NCBI RefSeq assembly: GCF_000473325.1
Contig: NZ_KI421514.1
Location: forward strand, 314,340-378,339
Source: Leisingera caerulea DSM 24564
GTDB lineage: Bacteria > Pseudomonadota > Alphaproteobacteria > Rhodobacterales > Rhodobacteraceae
Length of the DNA: 64,000 nucleotides
Direction of reading: 5' to 3'
A model generated the notes under the pieces. It searched no databases. It was not told the DNA's origin and saw only the letters and a program-made list of their open reading frames with translations. A program made the translations under genes and the position numbers. Below, one piece after another: positions 1 to 8,058 of the stretch (position 1 is its first letter; every line of letters begins with the position of its first letter).

Positions 1-675
1 CACCAGCAGCCCGTTCTCCAGCTTCACCTGCCGGTCCATCCGCGCCGCCAGCTCCAGGTTGTGGGTGGCAATCAGCGCCGACAACCCCGTGCCGCGCACC
101 AGCTCCATCAGCGCCGCAAACACCTGGTCGGAGGTGCCGGGGTCCAGGTTCCCGGTCGGCTCATCCGCCAGCAGCACCCGCGGCGCATTGGCCAGCGCCC
201 GGCAGAAGGCGACCCGCTGCTGCTCGCCGCCCGACAGCGCCGCCGGACGGTGATCTGCGCGCCCTGCAAGGCCCACGGTGCCCAAAAGATCCGCCGCCCG
301 CGACACCGCGGCCTTCTGCGAAGCGCCATTCGCCAGCTGCGGCAGCACAATGTTCTCCAGCGCTGAAAACTCCGGCAGCAGGTGGTGGAACTGGTAGACA
401 AAGCCAACTTCTTGGCGGCGCACACGGGTGCGGCGGCGGTCGCCCTTGCGGGTCACGTCCTCGCCCGCCACGTGCACTTCGCCCGCGTCCGGCGTGTCCA
501 GAAGCCCTGCGATGTGCAAGAGCGTCGACTTGCCCGCACCGGACGGTGCCACCAGCGCCACGACCTCGCCCGCCTGCAGGCTCAGATCCGCACCGCGCAA
601 CACGTCGACCTGCCCCGGCGTGCCGGTCAGGTAGGATTTGGTGATCCCCTTCAGCTCCAGCGTGATCTCACTCAT
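1..675 (-). CDS. lolD: Lipoprotein-releasing ABC transporter ATPase LolD (3' end cut by window)
   Basis: ATPase of the inner-membrane complex that releases mature lipoproteins to the periplasmic chaperone LolA. The 225 visible codons cover almost the whole protein (family about 225-235 residues); only the last few residues fall off the window edge. Visible motifs are Walker A APSGAGKS (residues 43-50, with Ala at the usual first Gly), signature LSGGEQQR (147-154), Walker B VLLADEP followed by TGNLD, and the H-loop His near 205. The ATG overlaps the lolC stop by eight bases (ATGAGTGA), so the two genes are translationally coupled. Assignment to LolD rather than another MacB-type ATPase rests mainly on the adjacent LolC/E permease. 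Confidence 0.93.
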   Translation of the reverse strand, partial: MSEITLELKGITKSYLTGTPGQVDVLRGADLSLQAGEVVALVAPSGAGKSTLLHIAGLLDTPDAGEVHVAGEDVTRKGDRRRTRVRRQEVGFVYQFHHLLPEFSALENIVLPQLANGASQKAAVSRAADLLGTVGLAGRADHRPAALSGGEQQRVAFCRALANAPRVLLADEPTGNLDPGTSDQVFAALMELVRGTGLSALIATHNLELAARMDRQVKLENGLLV

Positions 676-1954
676 AGCGCAGTGCCTCCACCGGGTTGAG
701 GCGCGCCGCGCGGCGGGCCGGGAAAATGGTCACGAAGAACGACAGCCCCAAGGACAGCGCCGTGGCCGAGACCACATCCGCCAGCCGCAGCTGTGCCGGC
801 AGAGCATAGATGCCGCGGATCGACGGATCCCAGACACCGCCGCCCATGACGTAGTTCACAAAGGAGAAGATCGGGTCGATATAAAGCGCAAACAGGCAGC
901 CCAGCACCACGCCGCAGATGGTGCCGATCACGCCGGTGAAGGCGCCGCAGATGAAGAACACCCGCATGATAGACCCTTCGCTGAGGCCGATGGTGCGCAG
1001 GATGCCGATGTCGCGGCCCTTGTTCTTGACCAGCATGATCAGGCCCGAGACGATGTTCATCGCCGCGATCAATACAAGGATCGAAAGGATGATGAACATC
1101 ACGTTGTCCTCGACCTCCAGCGCCCGCAGGAAGCCGCCGGAGGCATCGCGCCAGGTCCACACACCCGCGGTGCCGCCCGCCGCCTGCTGGATCGCCAGCG
1201 CCATTGCGTCAACGTTTTCGGGATCTTCCACCATCACCTCGATCTCATCCGCGATGCCTTCGCGGTTGAAAAAGGCCTGCGCCTCGGCAAACGGCAGGTA
1301 GACCCGGGTGCGGTCGATGTCCCAGCGCCCGGCGGTGAAGACATAGACCACCTCATAGGCGTTGACCCGCGGGCTGGTGCCAAAGGCGGTTTTGACGCCA
1401 TTGGGCGAGATCAGCTTGATCTTGTCCCCGACCGAGACCCCCAGCTCCCGCGCGACGCCGGAGCCGATGGCGATGCCGTCTTCGAAGCGGGCCAGATCGC
1501 CCACGGCCTCTTCGCTTTGGGCCACGCCCGGGATGCCCTGGATGTCAGCGGCGGAGATGCCATAGACCTCGACGCCCGCATTGCGCTGGCGCAGGTTTGC
1601 CATCACCTGCCCCTTGACCAGCGGCGCGGCGCGGGTGACGCCCGGCACCGCAGCCACGGTCTCCGCCAGCGCCTCGTAATCCTTCAGCGAGCGGTCCAGC
1701 ACGCCCGCCTCGTTCACCTCGCCATAGGAATAGAGGGTCACATGGGCGTTGGCGCCCAGGATGGTGCCAACGAATTCCGACCGGAAGCCGGAGCGCACCG
1801 CCAGCGTGGCAATCAGCGCAAAGACCGCAAGGGTGATGCCGATCAGGCTGATCCAGGTCATCACGCTGACCCCGCCCTCGGCCTTGCGGGCGCGCAAGTA
1901 GCGCCAGGCGATGATCCATTCGAAACGGGAAAACGGCGGTGGTGTCGTGGCCAT
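668..1954 (-). CDS. lolC: Lipoprotein-releasing ABC transporter permease LolC/LolE
   Basis: Membrane subunit of the Lol lipoprotein exporter, 428 residues from the ATG at 1954. An upstream in-frame start at 2107 would add 51 residues without family character and run into a hairpin element, so it was not used. The protein has an N-terminal transmembrane helix (about residues 27-47), a large periplasmic MacB-like domain, three C-terminal helices of the FtsX fold, and the typical family tail [17 protein letters not shown]. Alphaproteobacteria often have one LolC/E protein acting as a homodimer, so LolC versus LolE naming is arbitrary. It is followed by and overlaps lolD. Confidence 0.93.
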   Translation of the reverse strand: MATTPPPFSRFEWIIAWRYLRARKAEGGVSVMTWISLIGITLAVFALIATLAVRSGFRSEFVGTILGANAHVTLYSYGEVNEAGVLDRSLKDYEALAETVAAVPGVTRAAPLVKGQVMANLRQRNAGVEVYGISAADIQGIPGVAQSEEAVGDLARFEDGIAIGSGVARELGVSVGDKIKLISPNGVKTAFGTSPRVNAYEVVYVFTAGRWDIDRTRVYLPFAEAQAFFNREGIADEIEVMVEDPENVDAMALAIQQAAGGTAGVWTWRDASGGFLRALEVEDNVMFIILSILVLIAAMNIVSGLIMLVKNKGRDIGILRTIGLSEGSIMRVFFICGAFTGVIGTICGVVLGCLFALYIDPIFSFVNYVMGGGVWDPSIRGIYALPAQLRLADVVSATALSLGLSFFVTIFPARRAARLNPVEALRYE

Positions 1955-2079
1955 GTGGGGGTCCTGCCCGGGAAATTTGCCTGCAACCTGTGCTGCATAA
2001 CGCGCGGGGTCAAGGTGCGGTTGCATATCCGCCCGGATATCCGCCTGCCGCGGCAGGTTCAGGCCGCCGCCGCACGCGG

Positions 2080-2130
2080 AAATCTTTTTAAGGAAAAGAT
2101 TTGCCAAGAGTTTTTCCTAAAACTCTTGGC
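2080..2130 (-). repeat. Tandem hairpin element (copy 1), probable terminator
   Basis: Two adjacent palindromes. The first has 9-bp arms at 2080-2088 and 2094-2102. The second has perfect 12-bp arms at 2103-2114 and 2119-2130 (GCCAAGAGTTTT type). A related pair lies at 55885-55933. Both pairs sit downstream of a minus-strand gene, here the AhpD-like gene ending at 2281, so read from the minus strand they look like tandem intrinsic terminators. Confidence 0.6.
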
Positions 2131-2280
2131 GGCAGCACCGGGTTCTCTGCCTGTTACTGCTGACCGGTGCCTGGCGGGCACTGGCGGCGGGCCTGCCGAT
2201 ACCCGGGATGAGCGCGTCTTGCCTGCCCCATCCGCCCGCGGGCGCCGTTGCGCTGGCGGCGATTTCCGCCGTGTAAAGAC

Positions 2281-2796
2281 CTAGTTACCGCGCACCGCCG
2301 CCGCCATCGCGGAATAGGAGTTTTCCAGCTCCTCTGCCGTTGGCCGCGGGTCCGGCGCCTGTCCCGGCGCGGCCAGCCCGGCAGCCTTGACGATGGTGTT
2401 GATAAAGCTGAAGACGCCGCAGACCTCAACCACCTCATAAAGCGCGGCCTCGCTCCAGCCCGCGTCCATGGCGGCGGCAAAAGCCTGAGAGATGCCATCG
2501 TCCTTTCCGGCGTGCAGGGCGCGGGCATAGTCCAGCAGGGGCCTGATCCGGTCCTGTGCCGCCGCCGGGCTGCAGCAGAACACCTCGGAGAACAGACTGT
2601 GGAAATGGACGCAGTAAGCCACACCGTTCAGACCGGAGACATAGGCAGCAATTGCCTCCCGCTCGCCCCGCGGCAGGGCGCCGCTGCCGCACATGATGCT
2701 GTCCAGCAGGCGCATGAGCTGTTCGGAATTGCGCGGAAAGGATGACAGCACATGCGTCAGCCCGCTGTCCGCTTCTATACCGCTGAATTTGGCCAT
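2281..2796 (-). CDS. AhpD-like / carboxymuconolactone decarboxylase-family protein with one motif Cys
   Basis: A 171-residue all-helical protein resembling peroxidase-related AhpD-fold proteins. The region EREAIAAYVSGLNGVAYC followed by VHFH matches the family's E-x(n)-N-x-C-x-Y-C-x3-H core, with Glu46, Cys62 and His66 in place. The first Cys of the CxxC-like pair is replaced by Val, so classical disulfide-based peroxidase chemistry is doubtful. The gene stands alone, downstream of proS and separated from it by a terminator. The substrate is unknown. The family call rests on the motif and helical pattern. Confidence 0.7.
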   Translation of the reverse strand: MAKFSGIEADSGLTHVLSSFPRNSEQLMRLLDSIMCGSGALPRGEREAIAAYVSGLNGVAYCVHFHSLFSEVFCCSPAAAQDRIRPLLDYARALHAGKDDGISQAFAAAMDAGWSEAALYEVVEVCGVFSFINTIVKAAGLAAPGQAPDPRPTAEELENSYSAMAAAVRGN

Positions 2797-2884
2797 TTGC
2801 GCTCCGCCCGCTTGGAATCATGACAAGGCTAGCAGCAAGGCCGTGCGCAGTCAGCGGTCCGCTGCCCTGCCTGGCATAAGGAAA

Positions 2885-2908
2885 CCCCGCCAGCTTTTGC
2901 CAGCGGGG
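2885..2908 (-). terminator. Intrinsic terminator downstream of proS
   Basis: A 24-base hairpin with a 10-bp stem (two G-U pairs on the minus-strand RNA) and an AAAA loop, followed on the minus strand by TTTCCTT. It lies 27 bases past the proS stop and just upstream of the AhpD-like gene. Confidence 0.7.
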
Positions 2909-2935
2909 CTTTTGTTCCCTGACTTCCGGACCGGC

Positions 2936-4294
2936 TCAGAACCCGCGGCCGGTGCGGTGCTTCTCGTAGATGGCAACCACCTTCTTGACCGCCTCTTCCG
3001 GGCTCAGCTCTTCGCTTTCGCCGGTGCGGCGGGAGGTCAGTTCCACCACGCCGTTCTTCAGGCCCCGCGGACCGACGGTGATGCGCCAGGGCAGACCAAT
3101 CAGGTCCATGGTGGCAAACTTGCCGCCCGCACGCTCGTTGCGGTCATCATAGAGCGGATCCAGCCCGGCCGCGCTCAGCGCCGCATAGAGCTGGTTGCAG
3201 GCGGCATCCGCCTCGTCATCGCCCTGCTTGAGGTTGACGATACCGCAGTGGAACGGGGTCACGCCCTCGGGCCAGATGATGCCCTTGTCGTCGTGGCTGG
3301 CCTCAATGATGGCGCCCAGCAGGCGCGAGACGCCAATGCCGTGGCTGCCCATGTGGACCGGCACCGGCTTGCCGTCGGGGCCCTGCACGGTGGCGCCCAT
3401 CGACTCGGAATACTTGGTGCCGAAGTAGAAGATCTGCCCCACCTCGATGCCGCGGGCAAAGCGGCGGCGCTCTTCCGGAACCTGCTCCTGGAACACCACC
3501 TCGTCGTGGGTCTCGTCGGTGCGGGCGTAGCGGGATGTGAATTCCTCCAGCACCGCCTGGCACTGCTCGACGCTGTCATAGTCGATGTCGCGGTCGCCGA
3601 AGGTGAGGTCGGTCACCGCAGAGTCATAGAACACCTCGGACTCGCCGGTTTCGGCCAGCACCAGGAATTCGTGGGTGTAATCGCCGCCGATCGGGCCGCC
3701 GTCGGCGCGCATCGGGATCGCCTGCAGGCCCATGCGCTCATAGGTGCGCAGGTAGCTGACCAGGTGGCGGTTGTAGGCGTGCAGCGCGTCTTCCTTGCTG
3801 AGGTCGAAGTTGTAGCCGTCCTTCATGTAGAACTCGCGCCCCCGCATCACGCCGAAGCGCGGGCGGATCTCGTCGCGGAACTTCCACTGCACCTGGTACA
3901 TGGTCAGCGGCAGGTCCTTGTAGGAGGACACATGGGCGCGGAAGATGTCGGTGATCATCTCCTCGTTGGTGGGGCCGAACAGCATGTCGCGGTCGTGGCG
4001 GTCCTTGATGCGCAGCATCTCCTGGCCGTAGTCGTCATAGCGGCCGGACTCGCGCCACAGGTCGGCGGGCTGCATGGTGGCCATCAGCATCGGGATGTGG
4101 CCCGCGCGGATCTGCTCGTCATGGACGATGCTTTCGATCTTCTTCAGCACCTTGAAGCCCAGCGGCAGCCAGGAATAGATCCCGGCGGAGGATTGCTTGA
4201 TCATCCCGGCGCGCAGCATCAGCCGGTGGCTGACGATCTGGGCTTCCGAGGGGTTCTCTTTCAGAACCGGCAGAAAATAGCGGGACAGGCGCAT
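2936..4294 (-). CDS. proS: Prolyl-tRNA synthetase (short alphaproteobacterial form)
   Basis: Charges tRNA-Pro with proline in the cytoplasm. At 452 residues it is the short ProS type that lacks the editing insertion domain of the roughly 570-residue E. coli enzyme, as is usual in Alphaproteobacteria. It begins [18 protein letters not shown], shows class II motif 2 ([11 protein letters not shown]) and motif 3 ([12 protein letters not shown]), and ends with an HGTP anticodon-binding domain ([12 protein letters not shown] region). The ATG at 4294 was chosen because the 88 further in-frame upstream codons have no family character. A terminator follows the gene. Confidence 0.97.
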   Translation of the reverse strand: MRLSRYFLPVLKENPSEAQIVSHRLMLRAGMIKQSSAGIYSWLPLGFKVLKKIESIVHDEQIRAGHIPMLMATMQPADLWRESGRYDDYGQEMLRIKDRHDRDMLFGPTNEEMITDIFRAHVSSYKDLPLTMYQVQWKFRDEIRPRFGVMRGREFYMKDGYNFDLSKEDALHAYNRHLVSYLRTYERMGLQAIPMRADGGPIGGDYTHEFLVLAETGESEVFYDSAVTDLTFGDRDIDYDSVEQCQAVLEEFTSRYARTDETHDEVVFQEQVPEERRRFARGIEVGQIFYFGTKYSESMGATVQGPDGKPVPVHMGSHGIGVSRLLGAIIEASHDDKGIIWPEGVTPFHCGIVNLKQGDDEADAACNQLYAALSAAGLDPLYDDRNERAGGKFATMDLIGLPWRITVGPRGLKNGVVELTSRRTGESEELSPEEAVKKVVAIYEKHRTGRGF

Positions 4295-4629
4295 CTTGGC
4301 TCCATCGGTGATGTGGGTTCTCGTTCCCGCCCGGTTTAGTGGGTGTGAGGAGTGCGGGCAAGGGCGGAGGTGGCGGGGGGTTCCAATCCGCAGGGGCCGA
4401 GTTCCCCCGGATGAAGCTAAAGGCGCCGGGCCGCAGCGCCCCCACCGGAACACAAGGTCAGGCGCGGGCCGTGCCGCTGCGCGGCACGGCCCAGAAAAAT
4501 GCTCCTCCCTGCATGTCGTTTTTGGAACACCCCGGCGCAAAAGAACTTGAATCGTCATTCAAGATTCGGAAGTGTTAGCGGAAACGCCCCGGACAGACCG
4601 GGGCGCAAAGAGTCCGTGGGGAGAGAGAC
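4295..4629. other. Divergent intergenic region between proS and the FAD oxidoreductase
   Basis: 335 bases without a convincing gene. It must hold the promoters of proS (minus) and the oxidoreductase (plus). It contains a perfect 12-bp inverted repeat with a 3-base loop at 4466-4492 (G+C-rich, no T-run on either side, and upstream of both genes, so not a terminator for either) and a BetI-like dyad at 4547-4562, described separately. Confidence 0.6.
4547..4562. promoter_or_regulatory. BetI-like operator (TTGAAT-N4-ATTCAA dyad)
   Basis: TTGAATCGTCATTCAA is a dyad with 6-bp perfect arms and a 4-base spacer, 67 bases before the start of the FAD oxidoreductase. It has the same arms, the same spacing and the same right flank (CATTCAAGATT) as the dyad in the betI/BCCT intergenic region at 42584-42599. 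Two such matches among intergenic sites suggest a shared TetR-type regulator, with BetI the obvious candidate. Binding is inferred. Confidence 0.55.
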
Positions 4630-5994
4630 GTGACCAGAACCATCCATGAGCCGGCGCGCGAGATTCCGGTCATCCACGAAACCGAGGTGCTGGTGGTGGG
4701 CTCCGGCCCCGGCGGGCTGGCGGCGGCCTTGGCGGCGGCGCGGGCGGGGGTGGAGGTTACCCTCCTGGACCGCTTCGGCTGCTTTGGCGGCAATATCACC
4801 ACCGTCGGCGTCGAGGGCTTTGCCTGGTACCGGCACGAGGAAACAGTGGAGGCCGGCGGCATCGGCTGGGAGTTCGAGGAACGCGCCAAGGCGATGGGCG
4901 CGGCGGTGCCGGAGAGCCAGTCGCTGTCCTATGAACTGGACAGCGAGGGCTTCAAGCTGGTGGCGGACAAACTGGTCGAGGAGGCCGGCATCCACCCGAT
5001 GCTGCACCGGGTGTTCGTGGCGCCGATCCGCGAGGGCAACCGGATCACCGGCGTCATCGTCGAGAGCAAGGCGGGCCGCGAGGCCATTCTGGCGAAACGG
5101 GTGATCGACGCCACCGGCGACGCCGACATCGCCCATATGATGGGCGCGCCGACCGTCAAAACCCCGGTCGAGCAGATGCAGGCGGCCAGCGTGATGTTTC
5201 ACATCGCAGGCGTCGACAAGCAGAAGTTCATGGAGGGCGTGAAGGCCGATCCGCAGACCTATGCCAACTGGTCAACCGGCGAATGGCAGGTGGAGACCGA
5301 TGGCAAGGAGGACGGGATGTTCTCTCCCTTCCTGGCCAAGCCGTTTTCGCAAGCGATCCGCGACGGGGTGATCCCGGCGCATCTGAACACCATCGGCGGC
5401 ACCTGGGGCGCGGTGCATGACAGCGGCGAGATGACCTATATGAACCTGGTGCATCTGGCGGGCATCGACGGCACCGACCCCGACAGCATGACCAAGGGCG
5501 AGATCGAGGGGCGCAAGCAGGCGATGCACGCGATTGACGCGCTGCGCGCCTACACGCCGGGCTGCGAAGGCGCGCGCCTGCGGAACTTCGGCATGACCAT
5601 CGGCATCCGCGACACCCGCAAGATCGACGCGCATCACAACATCACCGAGGATGAGACCCGCAATCAGGGCCGGTTCGAGGACACCATCGGCATCTATCCG
5701 GAGTTCATCGACGGCTACGGCGTGCTGATCCTGCCGACCACAGGGCGTTACATGCAGATCCCCTACCGGTCGATGCTGCCGAAGGGGGTGGAGGGGCTGC
5801 TGGTCACCGGCCGCGCCATCGGCGGCGGCAAGATCGCCCATGCGGCGACCCGCAACATGGCCTGCTGCGCCGTTGCAGGACAGGGCGCAGGCATCGCCGC
5901 GGCGCTGTCGGTGAAATCGGGCTGCGGGTTTGACGCAGTGAACATTTCCGATCTGCAGCGGGAGCTGCAGCGCCAAGGGGTGAGAATTCACTGA
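4630..5994 (+). CDS. FAD-dependent oxidoreductase (FAD_oxidored-type)
   Basis: A 454-residue flavoprotein with a Rossmann FAD-binding start: GSGPGG at 24-29 followed by an acidic beta2 end and FGCFGGN, then the internal DATGDADIA motif and a C-terminal GRAIGGGKIAHAATR segment that closes the FAD site. This layout fits the PF12831-type FAD_oxidored family, whose substrates are mostly unknown. The start is GTG with a strong GGGGAGAGAG ribosome site; no in-frame ATG competes. There is no signal peptide. It is monocistronic, preceded by a BetI-like dyad and followed by a strong hairpin. A role near choline/betaine or methylamine metabolism is only an inference from that dyad. Confidence 0.85.
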   Translation: MTRTIHEPAREIPVIHETEVLVVGSGPGGLAAALAAARAGVEVTLLDRFGCFGGNITTVGVEGFAWYRHEETVEAGGIGWEFEERAKAMGAAVPESQSLSYELDSEGFKLVADKLVEEAGIHPMLHRVFVAPIREGNRITGVIVESKAGREAILAKRVIDATGDADIAHMMGAPTVKTPVEQMQAASVMFHIAGVDKQKFMEGVKADPQTYANWSTGEWQVETDGKEDGMFSPFLAKPFSQAIRDGVIPAHLNTIGGTWGAVHDSGEMTYMNLVHLAGIDGTDPDSMTKGEIEGRKQAMHAIDALRAYTPGCEGARLRNFGMTIGIRDTRKIDAHHNITEDETRNQGRFEDTIGIYPEFIDGYGVLILPTTGRYMQIPYRSMLPKGVEGLLVTGRAIGGGKIAHAATRNMACCAVAGQGAGIAAALSVKSGCGFDAVNISDLQRELQRQGVRIH

Positions 5995-5998
5995 TAAG

Positions 5999-6027
5999 GG
6001 ACCGCGCCCCGGCGCGGGGCGCGGTCC
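5999..6027 (+). terminator. Hairpin after FAD oxidoreductase gene
   Basis: Perfect 11-bp stem (5999-6009 with 6017-6027) and a 7-base loop, five bases after the stop codon. No T-tract follows, so it may be a weak terminator or an mRNA 3'-end stabiliser. Confidence 0.5.
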
Positions 6028-6219
6028 GCAGCAGAAGGTTGAACGCCAGCAGCCCGCGGCACGGCTGAGGCTATCCAGAATTTGCCCCCGGCCTTTTGCG
6101 CCTTATCCCCGCCTTGCCCACAGGCGATTTGCCCGCGCCCCTTGCAAGCGCCTGCCCCATCAGGGAAGACTACCGCCAAGGATCCTGAACCAAACAGGCC
6201 AAGGGCGGGTTGTCTGAAC

Positions 6220-7293
6220 ATGGCGCTACCAGCAAAGAAACAGTTGAAATACTGGGGCGTTGCCGCCCTGGTCTTTGCCGTGGTGATGTGGTCGCTTGGC
6301 CATGTGCTGCTGCCCTTCATCCTGGGCGCCGCGATTGCCTATATGATCGACCCGATTGCCGACCGGCTGGAGGCCTGGGGCATGAGCCGCGCGGGCGCCA
6401 CCGCCACCATCACGGTGGGCACGCTGGTGGTGTTCGTGCTGGTGATTCTGCTGGTGGTGCCGACGCTGATCTATCAGATGATCGACCTGTTCAACGTGGT
6501 GCCCAAGCTGATCGGCGATGCGCGCAGCTTCGTCAATGAGCGCTTCCCGGCGGTGTTTGAACAGGACAGCCGCGTGCATCAGGCAATCACCGCCCTGGCC
6601 GAAACCCTGCAATCGCGCGCGGTGCAGGTGCTGCAATCGGTGGCAGGCTCCGCGGTGTCGCTGCTGAATGTGGTGGTGCTTTTGGTGATCGTGCCGGTGG
6701 TGGCGGTCTATCTGCTGCTGGATTGGGACCGGATGATCGCCCGCATCGACGAGCTGCTGCCGCGCGACCACCAGCCGGTGATCCGCCGCCTGGCCCGTGA
6801 CATCGACGCGGCGCTGGCCTCCTTTATCCGCGGCATGGGCACGGTGTGCCTGATTCTGGGCACCTACTATGCCGTGGCGCTGATGCTGGTCGGGCTGAAC
6901 TTCGGCCTCGCCGTCGGCTTTATCGCCGGGCTGGTCACCTTCATTCCCTACCTTGGCGCGCTGATCGGCGGCGCGCTGGCGATCGGGCTGGCGCTGTTCC
7001 AGTTCTGGGGCGATTGGATCTCGATCGGGCTGGTGGCGCTGATTTTTGTCGTCGGCCAGGTGGTCGAGGGCAACTTGCTGACCCCCAAGCTGGTGGGCGA
7101 CTCGGTCGGGCTGCACCCGGTCTGGCTGCTGCTGGCGCTGTCGGTGTTCGGCGCCCTGTTCGGCTTTGTCGGGATGCTGATCGCGGTGCCGGTGGCGGCA
7201 GCGCTGGGGGTGGTTGCCCGCTTTGTGACCGAGCAGTACCTGGACAGCCGCCTGTATCAGGGCCAGGGCCACCGGGACGCGGAAACGGACTGA
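6220..7293 (+). CDS. AI-2E family transporter / PerM-type permease
   Basis: A 357-residue polytopic inner-membrane protein. Hydrophobic segments group as two N-terminal helices, a third at about 65-90, a cytoplasmic-type soluble stretch around 95-145, and four to five helices in the C-terminal half, matching the UPF0118/AI-2E exporter fold. Typical family features are GLNFGLAVGFIAGLVTFIPY and the C-terminal GNLLTPKLVGDSVGLHPVW segment. The ATG at 6220 gives a normal N-terminus; the extra upstream codons are proline-rich non-family sequence. It lies five bases before hda, so the two are probably co-transcribed. The transported substrate cannot be read from sequence. Confidence 0.88.
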   Translation: MALPAKKQLKYWGVAALVFAVVMWSLGHVLLPFILGAAIAYMIDPIADRLEAWGMSRAGATATITVGTLVVFVLVILLVVPTLIYQMIDLFNVVPKLIGDARSFVNERFPAVFEQDSRVHQAITALAETLQSRAVQVLQSVAGSAVSLLNVVVLLVIVPVVAVYLLLDWDRMIARIDELLPRDHQPVIRRLARDIDAALASFIRGMGTVCLILGTYYAVALMLVGLNFGLAVGFIAGLVTFIPYLGALIGGALAIGLALFQFWGDWISIGLVALIFVVGQVVEGNLLTPKLVGDSVGLHPVWLLLALSVFGALFGFVGMLIAVPVAAALGVVARFVTEQYLDSRLYQGQGHRDAETD

Positions 7294-7298
7294 ACCAG

Positions 7299-8006
7299 AT
7301 GGCACAGCAGCTGAGCTTTGATCTCCCGGCGAAACCGGCGCTGGGGCGGGAGGATTTCTTTGTCGCGCCCTCCAATGCGATGGCGGTGGCGCTTCTGGAC
7401 CCGCAGTTCGCCTGGCCCAGCGGCAAGCTGGTGCTGACCGGCCCCAAGGGCGCCGGCAAGTCGCATCTGGTGCATGTCTGGGCCAGCCAGACCGGCGCCC
7501 GCATCATTCCTGCGGCAGAGCTGACGGCGGAGGCGGTGCCGCAGCTGGCGCACGGCCCCATCGCGGTGGAGGACGTGCCGCAGATCGCCTGCGACCCTGA
7601 ACGGCAGAACGCCCTCTTCCACCTGCACAACCTGGTGCTGGCGCAGGGCCATGCGCTGGTGATGACCGGCCAGCCCGCGCCGAACCTATGGGGTCTCAGC
7701 CTGCCCGATCTGCAAAGCCGGGTGCAGGCCGCCACCCATGCAGAGCTGCAGCCGCCGGACGACCAGCTTTTGGCGGTGGTGCTGGCCAAGCTGTTCAACG
7801 ACCGCCAGATCACCCCCAAGCCGGATGTGATTCCCTATCTGGTGGCGCATATGGACCGCTCCTTTGCCGCCGCGGCGCAGATCGTGCGGCGGCTGGACCA
7901 CCTGTCGCTGGCCGAAAAACGCAGCCTGTCCCGCCCTCTGGCGGTGCGGGCGCTGTCGGAGATCCGCGAAGAGGGCACGGAAAATGACGCAGCCGCAAGC
8001 GGTTGA
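7299..8006 (+). CDS. hda: DnaA-related regulatory protein Hda
   Basis: A 235-residue DnaA-like AAA+ protein lacking the DNA-binding domain IV. The N-terminal QLSFDLP (4-10) fits the beta-clamp binding hexapeptide of Hda; Walker A is GPKGAGKS (48-55) and the Walker B region is IAVEDV. Hda bound to the clamp promotes hydrolysis of DnaA-ATP and so limits re-initiation of replication. Gene order (permease, hda, ppx/gppA) is common in Rhodobacterales. It starts five bases after the permease gene, supporting an operon. Confidence 0.88.
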   Translation: MAQQLSFDLPAKPALGREDFFVAPSNAMAVALLDPQFAWPSGKLVLTGPKGAGKSHLVHVWASQTGARIIPAAELTAEAVPQLAHGPIAVEDVPQIACDPERQNALFHLHNLVLAQGHALVMTGQPAPNLWGLSLPDLQSRVQAATHAELQPPDDQLLAVVLAKLFNDRQITPKPDVIPYLVAHMDRSFAAAAQIVRRLDHLSLAEKRSLSRPLAVRALSEIREEGTENDAAASG

Positions 8007-8058
8007 CCCCTGCCCGCCCTTCGGCGATCCTGACCGCGGATTGCAAGACGGAGCCCTC

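Noticed and set aside
638-2284. 548-codon plus-strand frame opposite lolC
   Set aside because: Antisense frame typical of high-G+C DNA; its translation is rich in Asp/His/Arg/Gly without domain character, while lolC on the other strand has full family motifs.
4466-4492. 12-bp palindrome considered as a terminator
   Set aside because: It lies upstream of both divergent genes and is not followed by a U-tract in either direction.
7984-8058. Upstream ATG for the Ppx/GppA gene
   Set aside because: In frame but overlapping hda, with atypical codons; the ATG at 8059 has GGAG at five bases. Kept only as an alternative.
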